Source: Photorhabdus laumondii subsp. laumondii
GTDB lineage: Bacteria > Pseudomonadota > Gammaproteobacteria > Enterobacterales > Enterobacteriaceae
DNA length: 64,000 nt
Direction: 5' to 3'
Assembly: GCF_003343245.1 (NCBI RefSeq)
Contig: NZ_CP024901.1
Location: 5,518,001-5,582,000, forward strand
The translations under genes and the position numbers were made by a program. This document shows positions 10,390 to 19,877 of this stretch, in pieces. Numbering within the stretch: position 1 is the first letter of the stretch; the number at the start of each line of letters is the position of its first letter. The notes under the pieces were generated by a model. That model ran no database searches. It saw nothing but the letters and a program-made list of their open reading frames with translations, and was not told where the DNA came from.

Positions 10390-11340
10390 TTACTCTTTAT
10401 GGTTGTCAAACACAGATTCAGTCGGCGGCCACAGGTTAGCGATCGGTGGATTACTCGGCGTGCCTTGCAACCTACCACCTATGGTCGCAGCCCAAGGATC
10501 GATGACGTGTGCTTGCTTACCCCAAGTTTCGGGTTTGCTGAGTTCACTGTTGGGATCGCGACCGACCACTACAAAGCAGTGGGTCTGGCTATGCCCCTTG
10601 GCACCACGATGAGCGACTACCTCAATGCGCTGCTGGTTATCTTGATTGTGCTTCATCAGCTCGGCTGCCGCGGAGTAGGCAAAAGTCGTGCAGCAACCAG
10701 CTTGGGCTTGAGCGACACAGGCGGCAATAGATTTCAGTTGGTTAAGACTGACGTTTCCTCGTTTAGCGGCAATAGCCGCCATATTGGACATATCATTGGC
10801 CTGTTTGTTAGCAGCCTTGCGACTCTGACTGCCCCCAAATGAATCCAATCTCTCTTCAACCTGCCGACGATGAGAGCTGTGCTTTCCGACGAATGTAAGT
10901 CCATCAGTACATGCATAAGTTTCCATCTTCTGTAAGGCTGGCATAGCCTGCTTTAACATGGCCTGAGGGCTAGTCGTCGTCACCTTTGGCTGGAGGGTAC
11001 GCACCACAGCGCCTTGTTCTGCCAGAGCCTGTTTAAGCTCGGCAAGGCGGGTACTACGAGCCGCCACCTCTTTAGGGTGGTGGCTCTCCCAATGCTGGAT
11101 AGCATCCTGCACCCGTTGGGCCTGCGCACTGTTGGGAGCACTCTGCAACTGGCGCAATTCGGTGATCAAATGCTTGAGATCCGAGCTCTGGAAGTGCAGA
11201 GGGCCACGTCGGACAGACTGTTCGAACAAGCGGTTACCCTGTTCAAGTAGGGGAGAAGCTGCTGCGTGCTGAGGAACTTGCGTTTGGCTAAGCAGCGTAT
11301 GGCCGCTAATGGATGAAATTGGCATAACTTTTTCCAACAT
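10390..11340 (-). CDS. Putative type III effector with papain-like Cys-His-Asp triad
   Basis: A 316-aa protein with a Ser/Gln/Thr-rich N-terminus without a Sec signal (MPISSISGHTLLSQTQ), a helical middle part (about 50-140) and a C-terminal domain. That domain holds candidate catalytic residues C216/C217 (AQAGCCTTFAY), H254 (SQTHCFVVV) and D281 (HVIDPWA). The Cys-to-His spacing of 37-38 resembles that I recall for the deamidase fold of Pasteurella toxin and Salmonella SseI; the His-to-Asp spacing is longer. A start at 11325 (M6), preceded by GGAAAAAG, is as likely as 11340. The gene looks clearly richer in GC than its surroundings, pointing to transfer. It is not a YopT/LopT homologue by motif. 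Effector function is inferred from layout and the downstream chaperone-like gene. Confidence 0.6.
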   Translation of the reverse strand: MLEKVMPISSISGHTLLSQTQVPQHAAASPLLEQGNRLFEQSVRRGPLHFQSSDLKHLITELRQLQSAPNSAQAQRVQDAIQHWESHHPKEVAARSTRLAELKQALAEQGAVVRTLQPKVTTTSPQAMLKQAMPALQKMETYACTDGLTFVGKHSSHRRQVEERLDSFGGSQSRKAANKQANDMSNMAAIAAKRGNVSLNQLKSIAACVAQAQAGCCTTFAYSAAAELMKHNQDNQQRIEVVAHRGAKGHSQTHCFVVVGRDPNSELSKPETWGKQAHVIDPWAATIGGRLQGTPSNPPIANLWPPTESVFDNHKE

Positions 11341-11396
11341 AAATTGAATTAATTAAGGTCATCTTAGTATTTTTCCTACCCTACTTATGTAAAAAA

Positions 11397-11648
11397 GTGA
11401 CCCGATTTTTATCTGTTTTAGGTGTCAGAAGAGAAGGATTATCTGGGGATAGGTGCCTGGGATTATTGAAGCATAACAGTTCATACTGGACGAAGGCTTA
11501 TGGCGGACTTTACTTATTAAACCAAGATAATCTAACAATGACAGTCCAGGATTTTCAGGCATTCACAACCGCTTTGAATGACGCTTTCACTCCCAATACT
11601 GCTTTACAAAATGCAATAAATGCTGCGCGCAAGGTGAAACGTGTTTGA
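11397..11648 (+). pseudogene. C-terminal remnant of a DUF1778 (TacA-like) antitoxin
   Basis: Only the last 45 or so codons (from about 11508) look authentic: LYLLNQDNLTMTVQDFQAF followed by LNDAFTPNTALQNAI resembles the C-terminal toxin-wrapping tail of DUF1778 antitoxins. The first 37 residues of the reading frame do not resemble the RHH domain that should precede it, so the DNA-binding half is gone. The stop overlaps the start of a GNAT-like toxin fragment, as is normal for these pairs. Confidence 0.55.
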
Positions 11649-11781
11649 AGAGCAATTCCTTGATCCAAGCTACCATCAACACAAGGCTTTCACTTCTGGA
11701 GTAAACGAGCTTGACGATTACCTTCAACGCTTTGCCGTCCAACAAAGCAAAAATGGAATTACATTATCCAGCCACCGATAA
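11641..11781 (+). pseudogene. N-terminal remnant of a GNAT acetyltransferase toxin
   Basis: Starting at GTG 11641, overlapping the antitoxin end, the frame reads a GNAT-toxin N-terminus: FEEQFLDPSYHQHKAFTSG, then NELDDYLQRFAVQQSKNG. TacT-type toxins have the same F-x-CG-x(3)-LD-x-L layout, though the Cys is Ser here. The frame stops after 46 codons, just before the octamer array, so the acetyl-CoA-binding body is missing. Confidence 0.6.
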
Positions 11782-11801
11782 TTCGGTACTCCATACTTAT
11801 T

Positions 11802-12329
11802 AAGCAAATAAGCAAATAAGCAAATAAGCAAATAAGCAAATAAGCAAATAAGCAAATAAGCAAATAAGCAAATAAGCAAATAAGCAAATAAGCAAATAAG
11901 CAAATAAGCAAATAAGCAAATAAGCAAATAAGCAAATAAGCAAATAAGCAAATAAGCAAATAAGTAAATAAGTAAATAAGTAAATAAGTAAATAAGTAAA
12001 TAAGTAAATAAGTAAATAAGTAAATAAGTAAATAAGTAAATAAGTAAATAAGTAAATAAGTAAATAAGTAAATAAGTAAATAAGTAAATAAGTAAATAAG
12101 TAAATAAGTAAATAAGTAAATAAGTAAATAAGTAAATAAGTAAATAAGTAAATAAGTAAATAAGTAAATAAGTAAATAAGTAAATAAGTAAATAAGTAAA
12201 TAAGTAAATAAGTAAATAAGTAAATAAGTAAATAAGTAAATAAGTAAATAAGTAAATAAGTAAATAAGTAAATAAGTAAATAAGTAAATAAGTAAATAAG
12301 TAAATAAGTAAATAAGTAAATAAGTAAAT
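11802..12329. repeat. Octanucleotide tandem array, left part (66 units)
   Basis: Twenty uninterrupted copies of AAGCAAAT (11802-11961) are followed by 46 uninterrupted copies of AAGTAAAT (11962-12329), with no other variation seen. The plus strand has a TAA in every frame; the minus strand lacks stops in all three frames and would read an endless YLLIYLFT-type octapeptide, which produces spurious ORFs. The array continues on the far side of the IS element. Confidence 0.97.
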
Positions 12330-12330
12330 A

Positions 12331-13427
12331 TACCCAAGAAACTTCAAGATGCAGTTTTTAGCACCTGAAAATGGTCGTTAATTCTAGACATCAGCGAGTC
12401 CGCTATATCCGGTAGCGTTGTGGTGAAAAATTTGAAGACGTTGTCTCGAAATTCATGTTTATCCGCAAAATAACGGTTATTTCGAACCTGTTCATTCATG
12501 ACCTTCCATAATCGCTCTATTGGGTTTAAATTTGGGCTATAGGGAGGAAGGTAATGTAACTCAATATTGCTAACATAAGCCCACTCCTTAACAAGATGAG
12601 CTTTGTTGTAACCCGCCCCATCCACAATAAGATGAATTTTTTGATGATAGTCAGGATAAGACTTTCTTATTTCATTGAAAAAACAGCAAATATTGTAGTC
12701 ATTGATGGTTTGATATTCCTGGAACACCGTACGACCAATGGCATTCAGGTTGAGCGCGCCCAATATATTCAGGCGAGTCCGGCTTCCTGTTGTTTTGACT
12801 GTTTTTTTCTCGCCTTTTCGCATCCAGCCATAACCGAGTTTGGTGCCTTGAGTCGGGTGAACAGCATCAAGAAAAAGGATGGGTTCGTCTTTCGCTGTGA
12901 CTTTAAGATTCTCATAATATTCAATAAATTGTCGCTGTTTTTCTGCGTCGAATTTATGAGGGACGCCACAAGGTTTTTTATAAGAAAAACCCTGACGGTG
13001 TAGCCATTTATTCATGCCGGGAATGCTAAAGGTAATATTCCAGAGCTGAGCAACATAGGCCACGATTTCATGGGTGTGATGGAAAAGATGTTGAGATAAG
13101 TGATTGATTAAAAAATCAGTTTGTTCTTGAGAAAGCAAACTATCAGACCCCCCATTATCAGATTTAAGTTTACCTTGATTAAGGTAATCGCTGATATGAC
13201 GGTTAACGGTCATTTCATGAAGACGCAGGGCCTGAGCGATCATCACTGAACTCCAGCCTTCAGAGGCCAGCAGGACCGCTTTGATGCGATCACACTCCCT
13301 CTTATCACGGCAGGTGTGATGGAGATGTTCAAGTTCGGCTTTTTGTTCATCGGTAATGAATATTTTCATAGCGAGGATAATGATCTCCATTTCGGATAAA
13401 ATCAAGCATCTTCAATGATTACGGGTA
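12331..13427 (-). mobile_element. IS630-family insertion sequence inserted in the octamer array
   Basis: A 1097-bp element bounded by 22-bp imperfect inverted repeats of the form TACCC-N7-TT(C/G)AAGATGC. It encodes one DDE transposase. TA lies on both sides (12329-12330 and 13428-13429). Removing the element and one TA restores the AAGTAAAT repeat in perfect phase, so the target was a TA inside the array, as expected for IS630/Tc1-type transposition. Confidence 0.93.
12344..13369 (-). CDS. IS630-family transposase
   Basis: DDE transposase of about 341 aa from the start MKIFITDEQ at 13369; the frame is open to 13405. The N-terminal part is an HTH domain (CDRIKAVLLASEGW...MIAQALRLHEMTVNRHI). 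The catalytic domain shows the three acidic positions in FLDAVHPTQ, LIVDGAGYNK and the family signature YSPNLNPIERLW. No internal stop is present, so it is probably active and could drive the related truncated IS copy and the MITEs in this window. Confidence 0.93.
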   Translation of the reverse strand: MKIFITDEQKAELEHLHHTCRDKRECDRIKAVLLASEGWSSVMIAQALRLHEMTVNRHISDYLNQGKLKSDNGGSDSLLSQEQTDFLINHLSQHLFHHTHEIVAYVAQLWNITFSIPGMNKWLHRQGFSYKKPCGVPHKFDAEKQRQFIEYYENLKVTAKDEPILFLDAVHPTQGTKLGYGWMRKGEKKTVKTTGSRTRLNILGALNLNAIGRTVFQEYQTINDYNICCFFNEIRKSYPDYHQKIHLIVDGAGYNKAHLVKEWAYVSNIELHYLPPYSPNLNPIERLWKVMNEQVRNNRYFADKHEFRDNVFKFFTTTLPDIADSLMSRINDHFQVLKTAS

Positions 13428-13428
13428 T

Positions 13429-13604
13429 AAGTAAATAAGTAAATAAGTAAATAAGTAAATAAGTAAATAAGTAAATAAGTAAATAAGTAAATAAGTAAAT
13501 AAGTAAATAAGTAAATAAGTAAATAAGTAAATAAGTAAATAAGTAAATAAGTAAATAAGTAAATAAGTAAATAAGTAAATAAGTAAATAAGTAAATAAGT
13601 AAAT
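13429..13604. repeat. Octanucleotide tandem array, right part (22 units)
   Basis: Twenty-two perfect copies of AAGTAAAT continue the left array in phase after the IS insertion, so the ancestral array had 88 units (20 C-type, 68 T-type, 704 bp). Downstream to 13700 the sequence is AT-rich without recognisable features. Confidence 0.97.
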
Positions 13605-13700
13605 ATAAACCAAAAACCATATAAATTAAACTTAAATAATATAGAAACCTAAAGTTAATTTAAAATTTACCTTCTATAAATATCTCATAAATTGCTTCTA

Positions 13701-13823
13701 TACCCTATGGATTTCAAGATGCATCGCGGCGGCAAGGGAACGAATCCCCGGGAGCATAGACAACTATGTGACCGGGGTGAGTGAGTGCAGCCAACAAAGA
13801 AGCAACTTGAAAGATAACGGGTA
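13701..13823 (+). mobile_element. 123-bp MITE with IS630-type ends
   Basis: Flanked by TA dinucleotides, with terminal inverted repeats TACCC-N7-TTCAAG(A/T)TGC that use the same 22-bp spacing as the nearby IS630 element. The interior has an imperfect hairpin around CATAGACAACTATG and no coding capacity. A same-length copy lies in reverse orientation at 43881-44003 and a truncated one at 31909. It abuts the decayed IS copy, sharing a TA. Confidence 0.9.
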
Positions 13824-13825
13824 TA

Positions 13826-14567
13826 TACCCAAGAAACTTCAAGATGCAGTTTTTAGCACCTGAAAATGGTCGTTAATTCTAGACATCAGCGAGTCCGCTA
13901 TATCCGGTAGCGTTGTGGTGAAAAATTTGAATACTTTGTCTCGAAATTCATGTTCATCCGCGAAATAACGGTTATTTCGAACCTGTTCATTCATGACCTT
14001 CCATAATCGCTCTATCGGGTTTAAATTTGGGCTGTATGGCGGAAGGTAATGTCACTCAATATTGCTAACATAAGCCCACTCCTTCACAAGATGAGCTTTG
14101 TTGTAACCCGCCCCATCCACAATAAGATGAATTTTTTGATGGTAGTCAGGATAAGACTTTCTTATTTCATTGAAAAAACGGCAAATGCTGTCATCATTGA
14201 TGGTTTGATATTCTTGGAACACCGTACGACCAATGGCATTCAGGTTGAGCGCGCCCAATATATTCAGGCGAGTCCGGCTTCCTGTTGTTTTGACTGTTTT
14301 TTTCTCACCTTTTCGCATCCAGCCATAACTGATATGGCGGTCAACAGTGGTCTGATGGAGTCGCAATGCCTGGGCTATCATCATAGAACTCTACCCTTCA
14401 GAAACCAGAAGGATAGCTTTTATATTCTGTCTCGTACTTGACCATCGCGAGTGGTGTCGTGAAGACGTTCAAGTTTGATTTTTTGTTCTGATGTAATAAA
14501 TATTTTCATAGCGAGGATAATGATCTCCATTTCGGATAAAATCAAGCATCTTCAATGATTACGGGTA
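13826..14567 (-). mobile_element. Internally deleted second copy of the IS630-type element
   Basis: Both ends match the intact element at 12331-13427 (same TACCCAAG left end and ACGGGTA right end, TA on both sides). It is 742 bp because about 355 bp of the transposase middle is missing. Left and central parts remain very similar to the intact copy; the 5' end of the gene has diverged more. Confidence 0.92.
13839..14509 (-). pseudogene. Transposase remnant (deleted and nonsense-mutated)
   Basis: Compared with the intact transposase, the HTH region is fused directly to the catalytic region (RHIS joined to YGWMRKG), removing the first catalytic aspartate. A TTA-to-TGA change after VSNIE stops the frame at 14052. 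The N-terminal part also contains disrupted codons. It cannot make an active protein, but its ends could still be mobilised by the intact copy. Confidence 0.9.
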
Positions 14568-14762
14568 TATATTAAATAATTTAATTAATAACAAAGTTTT
14601 ATTTATTACTATCCTTACCCCCCATTCAACTCTATAAAATAAATATCAACAACATATTAATCCTAATTATCCAACGAGATAATAAAAATTTAAGCTTTAT
14701 AAAGATACAACAGATAAAAAAACATGCTCTCACCAAGGCATATCCTTAGTAAGAGCCAAAGA

Positions 14763-15710
<948 letters not shown>

Positions 15711-15712
15711 TT

Positions 15713-15744
15713 ACACATCTAAACACCTATACGTTTAGACGTCC
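15713..15744 (-). promoter_or_regulatory. MetJ operator (four met boxes) upstream of metF
   Basis: Four contiguous 8-bp units, ACACATCT, AAACACCT, ATACGTTT and AGACGTCC, match AGACGTCT at 6, 5, 6 and 7 positions. Tandem 8-bp boxes are the known cooperative target of MetJ-SAM, so metF should be repressed when methionine is plentiful. Confidence 0.85.
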
Positions 15745-15901
15745 AAAATAAGATGAAGGATCGGCATTTTTTAGTCAACAACAAATTTGAGTTAAATCGG
15801 TGAGGAATATTCACCATGAATCGGAAAAAAATTCATCAATGAATCTTTGGCTTTGTTTATATCGGCTTAGTGGATCGATAGCTAAGGCAGCAATGAGGAA
15901 A

Positions 15902-15921
15902 GATGCCCTGCTCAGGACATC
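15902..15921 (-). terminator. Possible terminator after metL
   Basis: A near-perfect palindrome (GATGCCCTG/CAGGACATC with one G-U pair) lies about 70 bp beyond the metL stop. On the minus strand it is followed by TTTCCTC, a weak T-tract. The 344-bp gap between metF start and metL end otherwise holds the metF promoter. Confidence 0.4.
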
Positions 15922-15991
15922 CCCCCTCTCGTTACCTCAAATATCAAGCGAAGGAAATCACATCTGATTTAGTCAGTGGAGGTTCGAAAGC

Positions 15992-18427
15992 TTAAAGCAG
16001 TTGTGACAAACGGTTAAGATCAGACTGAATCGCTCCGGCTGTCACGTCACGGCCTGCCCCCGGCCCACGGATCACTAACGGATTATCACGATACCAACGG
16101 CTCTCAATCGCAAACACGTTGTCGCACGGTAGCAAAGACGCCAATGGATGATCAGGACGTACCGCCTCAACACCCACCTTTGCCTTACCGTTCGCATTAA
16201 AACGGGCAACATAACGCAGCACCATGCCCATTTCCTGCGCCGCGGCTAATCGCTGTACCATCTGCTCATTGATAGCACCGCTATTATCAAAGAATTGTTC
16301 AATAGAGCCTGATTCTGCTTCTTTCGGCACCAGTGACTCAACACGCACTTGCTCTGGCTCAATCTCATACCCTGCTTCACGGGCAAGGATAATCAATTTA
16401 CGCATCACATCCTGACCAGACAAATCAATACGCGGATCAGGTTCTGTCAATCCCTGTTGCCACGCCTGTTCGACTAAATCACTAAATGGTACTGAACCAT
16501 CAAATTGCAGAAACAGCCAAGATAATGTGCCGGAGAAAATGCCACTAATGGACAAAATGGTATCACCACTCTCCCGTAAGTCCCTCACGGTATGATTGAT
16601 AGGTAAGCCAGCGCCAACTGTTGCATTGTAAAACCAATGGCGACCTGTTTTGGCAAATGCATCACGAATAAAACGATAATCGCGGCTACTGGAAGCACCC
16701 GCAATTTTATTGGCACTGATAACATGGAAACCATAGCTGGCAAAATCGCTGTAACATCGAGCGAGTTCTTCACTTGCCGTCACATCCAGAATCACCAAAT
16801 CGTCATAAGGATGTGCTCGCATCCAGAGAAATAATTCATCAACATCATATTCTGTCGCTTCGTCATCAAAAAAAGCTAACGCTCGACTAGCATCAATCCC
16901 TTGATAGTCGAGTAAACTCCGGCGACTATCCGCCACACCGGCCAGAACAAATTCAAAATCACTGCGAGCCGAAATGTTTTTCTGCTCACGAGCGAATAAC
17001 TCCAACCAACGAGAGCCAATATTTCCTTTACCAAACAAAATCAGACCAATCCGCTTTTCAGCACGGAACAAACTCTGATGCAATCCCTGAATCACATGTT
17101 CAGTCTGATTAGTCCGCAACACAGCGACAAGGCTGATGCCATCCTCCGCATGCCAGATAAATTCTACCGGCTGATCTTTAAGTTGCTGATAAAAACGGTG
17201 GCAATGTAATGGGTTCTTGCATACACCAGCGCCAACCAGTGCCACCAGCGCCAAACCTTCTCTAAGGGAAAGTTTCCCCGGAAGCGTAGCATCTTCCAGC
17301 ACACTCAGTGCACTATTCACCACTTCGGAGGTGTAACAGAGCTGAATCAAATTACAGTCTAGATGGATGCCTGTCGCCAATGGGCGAATTTGTTCTCGCT
17401 TTAACAACAGATCAATATCTTTGTATGTCTGTTTAAAATTATGATGAGCGGCCACATGCAACTCAATCAGGCAAACATCATCGTGACTAGTAACAATTTT
17501 TGCGCCAGTTCCAGAAGCCAAAACTCTTTCAATACGCGTTGATCCTTGCTCCGGCTGGTAACTGCAACGTAATAGCAAATCAATATCACTAAAGGAAACA
17601 GGCTGTAAGGTACGAGCATGCAACACGGGTGCGGCAAGACGAGCAAGCTCGCTGGCTTCATCCAAACGTAATAGTGGTAACAAACAGGCATCTTTGACTT
17701 TTCTCGGATCAGCACTGTAAACACCAGCAACATCACTCCAGATGGTTACCCGCCTCGCCCCTGCCAAAGCCCCAACCTGAGTTGCAGAGTAGTCACTGCC
17801 ATTTCGCCCCAATAACACTGTTTCTCCATCATGATTACTGGAGATAAAACCGGTCACCACCAGTCGTTTATTTAGATTTTGTGTTAGCAACTGATTTAGC
17901 AATGGTTGGGAAAGGGTAACATCAATTTGCGGCTGAGCCGCCCGTTCCGCGCGTAAAAACTGGCGGGCATCCACCCAAGCGCTAGGAATACCCTGAGCTT
18001 CAAGCACAGCCGACATCAAACGCGCAGACCAGATCTCTCCGTGCCCCACCACTTCTGCATAAGTCACATCACTAACTGGTTTATCCAGTAATGCACTTAG
18101 CTTTTCAAGATCGGCAATAAAACGCTTCACCAACTCTTCAGCAACAGTCTCAGGTAGCAAACCTCTAATCAGATCCTGCTGATAACGGCGCAGAACCTGC
18201 TGTACCTGATGAGCAGAAATACGGTCGCTCTGGCTAAGTTTAAGCCAATTAATTAACTGGTTAGTCGTGCTGCCTGCCGCGGATACCACCATTAAATCAC
18301 CGGGTTGGCTGTAATTAGCCATAATCTTGGCTACCCGTTGATAACATTTCACATCCGCGAGACTACTTCCACCAAACTTATGTAATTGGCGGTCATTTTC
18401 CGCCGTTGCAACTACCAGTGCACCCAT
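15992..18427 (-). CDS. metL: Bifunctional aspartokinase II / homoserine dehydrogenase II
   Basis: Phosphorylates aspartate and later reduces aspartate semialdehyde to homoserine in the methionine/threonine branch. The N-terminal kinase starts KFGGSSLAD (about 17-25 here) and carries GRNGSDYSA; after an ACT-like linker the dehydrogenase domain begins LILFGKGNIGSRW and contains NATVGAGLP. The ATG at 18427 has AAGGAG 5 bp upstream; a GTG two codons earlier (18433) is possible. It overlaps or abuts the metB stop (TGA at 18432-18430), so metBL is an operon. Confidence 0.96.
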   Translation of the reverse strand: MGALVVATAENDRQLHKFGGSSLADVKCYQRVAKIMANYSQPGDLMVVSAAGSTTNQLINWLKLSQSDRISAHQVQQVLRRYQQDLIRGLLPETVAEELVKRFIADLEKLSALLDKPVSDVTYAEVVGHGEIWSARLMSAVLEAQGIPSAWVDARQFLRAERAAQPQIDVTLSQPLLNQLLTQNLNKRLVVTGFISSNHDGETVLLGRNGSDYSATQVGALAGARRVTIWSDVAGVYSADPRKVKDACLLPLLRLDEASELARLAAPVLHARTLQPVSFSDIDLLLRCSYQPEQGSTRIERVLASGTGAKIVTSHDDVCLIELHVAAHHNFKQTYKDIDLLLKREQIRPLATGIHLDCNLIQLCYTSEVVNSALSVLEDATLPGKLSLREGLALVALVGAGVCKNPLHCHRFYQQLKDQPVEFIWHAEDGISLVAVLRTNQTEHVIQGLHQSLFRAEKRIGLILFGKGNIGSRWLELFAREQKNISARSDFEFVLAGVADSRRSLLDYQGIDASRALAFFDDEATEYDVDELFLWMRAHPYDDLVILDVTASEELARCYSDFASYGFHVISANKIAGASSSRDYRFIRDAFAKTGRHWFYNATVGAGLPINHTVRDLRESGDTILSISGIFSGTLSWLFLQFDGSVPFSDLVEQAWQQGLTEPDPRIDLSGQDVMRKLIILAREAGYEIEPEQVRVESLVPKEAESGSIEQFFDNSGAINEQMVQRLAAAQEMGMVLRYVARFNANGKAKVGVEAVRPDHPLASLLPCDNVFAIESRWYRDNPLVIRGPGAGRDVTAGAIQSDLNRLSQLL

Positions 18428-18429
18428 GG

Positions 18430-19590
18430 TCACTCCTTTACTACTGCCTGAAATGCATTTTCCAAATCAGCGATTAAATCCTGACTATCTTCAATACCCA
18501 CAGAAACACGCAATAGTGAATCCGTAATCCCCGCTTCCGCCCTTGCCTGTGCTGACATTCCAGCGTGAGTCATGGTAGCCGTATGAGAAATTAAGGTTTC
18601 CACACCGCCCAGTGATTCCGCCAAAGTAAATAACTTCAACTCAGACAGAAAACGGCGTATCGCCTGTTCACCACCATCGAACTCAAAGCTTATCATTGCG
18701 CCAAAACCAAATTGTTGCTTACAAGCAATTTCATGCCCAGGATGATCTTTCAAAGCAGGATAAAAAAGTTTTTTCACTAACGGTTGCTGTTGAAGATAAT
18801 TGACGAGTTCCAATGCATTCTTTTGCTGTAACAGGACCCGTGGCGATAAAGTGCGCATGCCACGCAACAGCAGGTAGCTATCAAACGCCGCACCGGTTAC
18901 ACCAATATTATTCGCCCACCAAGCGAGCTCCGTTGCAACCTCTTCATCCTTTGCAATAATAGCTCCGGCAATCACATCAGAATGTCCATTAAGATATTTA
19001 GTACAGGAATGCACAACCAGATCTGCCCCCAACGCCAAAGGCTTCTGTAGTACAGGACTCAGGAAAGTGTTATCAACAATGACTGTCGCACCTACCTCAT
19101 GGGAAAGCTGGCATATATGAGCAATATCGACAATACGCAATAAAGGATTACTGGGTGTTTCAATCAATACCAACTTTGGTTTTTTGGACAAGACTTGCTT
19201 TAATGCCTGTTCATCACTCTGATCGACAAAGGCCACTTCATAAGCACCGCGTTTAGTCTGGCTGTCAAATAAACGGTAACTGCCACCATAACAGTCATGA
19301 GGCGCAACCAACAGATCGCCAGGTTGAAGGAAAACCATGCATAACAGGTGAATAGCTGACATTCCACTGCTGGTCATGATAGCACCCGCTCCCCCCTCCA
19401 GCTCAGCTAATGCCTGTTGCACCATATCGCGGCCCGGATTACTCCTGCGGGAATAATCATGTGTCCTTGGCTGATTAAAATCAGTAAAGTTATATGTGCT
19501 GGAAAGATATATAGGCGGAACAACACAACCATACTGTTCATCATTATTCAGCCCATTGCGAACTGCTATTGTTGCCGGCTTGCGTGTCAT
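18430..19590 (-). CDS. metB: Cystathionine gamma-synthase
   Basis: PLP enzyme that condenses O-succinylhomoserine with cysteine. The family features are YSRRSNPGRD, GMSAIHLL, the aspartate in VDNTFLSP and the PLP lysine in HSCTKYLNGHSD (near residue 198). Start MTRKPATIAVRNGL (19590) matches E. coli; an upstream in-frame GTG at 19602 is the alternative. It is first in metBL and divergent from metJ across a region with a MetJ operator. Confidence 0.96.
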   Translation of the reverse strand: MTRKPATIAVRNGLNNDEQYGCVVPPIYLSSTYNFTDFNQPRTHDYSRRSNPGRDMVQQALAELEGGAGAIMTSSGMSAIHLLCMVFLQPGDLLVAPHDCYGGSYRLFDSQTKRGAYEVAFVDQSDEQALKQVLSKKPKLVLIETPSNPLLRIVDIAHICQLSHEVGATVIVDNTFLSPVLQKPLALGADLVVHSCTKYLNGHSDVIAGAIIAKDEEVATELAWWANNIGVTGAAFDSYLLLRGMRTLSPRVLLQQKNALELVNYLQQQPLVKKLFYPALKDHPGHEIACKQQFGFGAMISFEFDGGEQAIRRFLSELKLFTLAESLGGVETLISHTATMTHAGMSAQARAEAGITDSLLRVSVGIEDSQDLIADLENAFQAVVKE

Positions 19591-19647
19591 ATCAGCTACC
19601 ACTATCTGTCATAAATTAAGTCAGAGAAGAATATCCGCTACCAAAGT

Positions 19648-19679
19648 AGACGTCAACACATCTAGACATCTAAACCTCT
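19648..19679. promoter_or_regulatory. MetJ operator (met boxes) between metB and metJ
   Basis: Four adjacent 8-mers AGACGTCA, ACACATCT, AGACATCT and AAACCTCT match the met box AGACGTCT at 7, 6, 7 and 5 positions; a weaker fifth (TTACGGTT) follows. The site lies 58-89 bp before metB and can also act on the divergent metJ gene (autoregulation). Confidence 0.88.
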
Positions 19680-19877
19680 TTACGGTTAGATTAGACAATG
19701 GGATAATTATTCATCATAACTAATGCTGCTTTATTTATTAGTAGCCATTAGTTTATCGCATATACTATAACTGTATAATTGATAAGGAAATCACGATAAA
19801 ATGGCAATATGTCACAACGAAAGCTGGTGCTGTTATCTGGCTTAATTTTATGATTTTACGACTATTTAAGGTACCCC

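Noticed and set aside
10390..11340. Identification as LopT/YopT (C58 protease)
   Set aside because: The YopT cysteine neighbourhood and the later HA..AY and DPN motifs are not present; the triad context here (AGCCTTF, THCFVVV, VIDPWA) is different.
11724..12347. Long minus-strand frames of repeating YLLIYLFT octapeptides (also at 13402-13620)
   Set aside because: They arise because the 8-bp repeat has no stop on the minus strand in any frame; there is no ribosome site, domain or conserved start.
11802..13604. CRISPR-like appearance of the repeat block
   Set aside because: Units are 8 bp with no spacers, no palindromic repeat and no cas genes.
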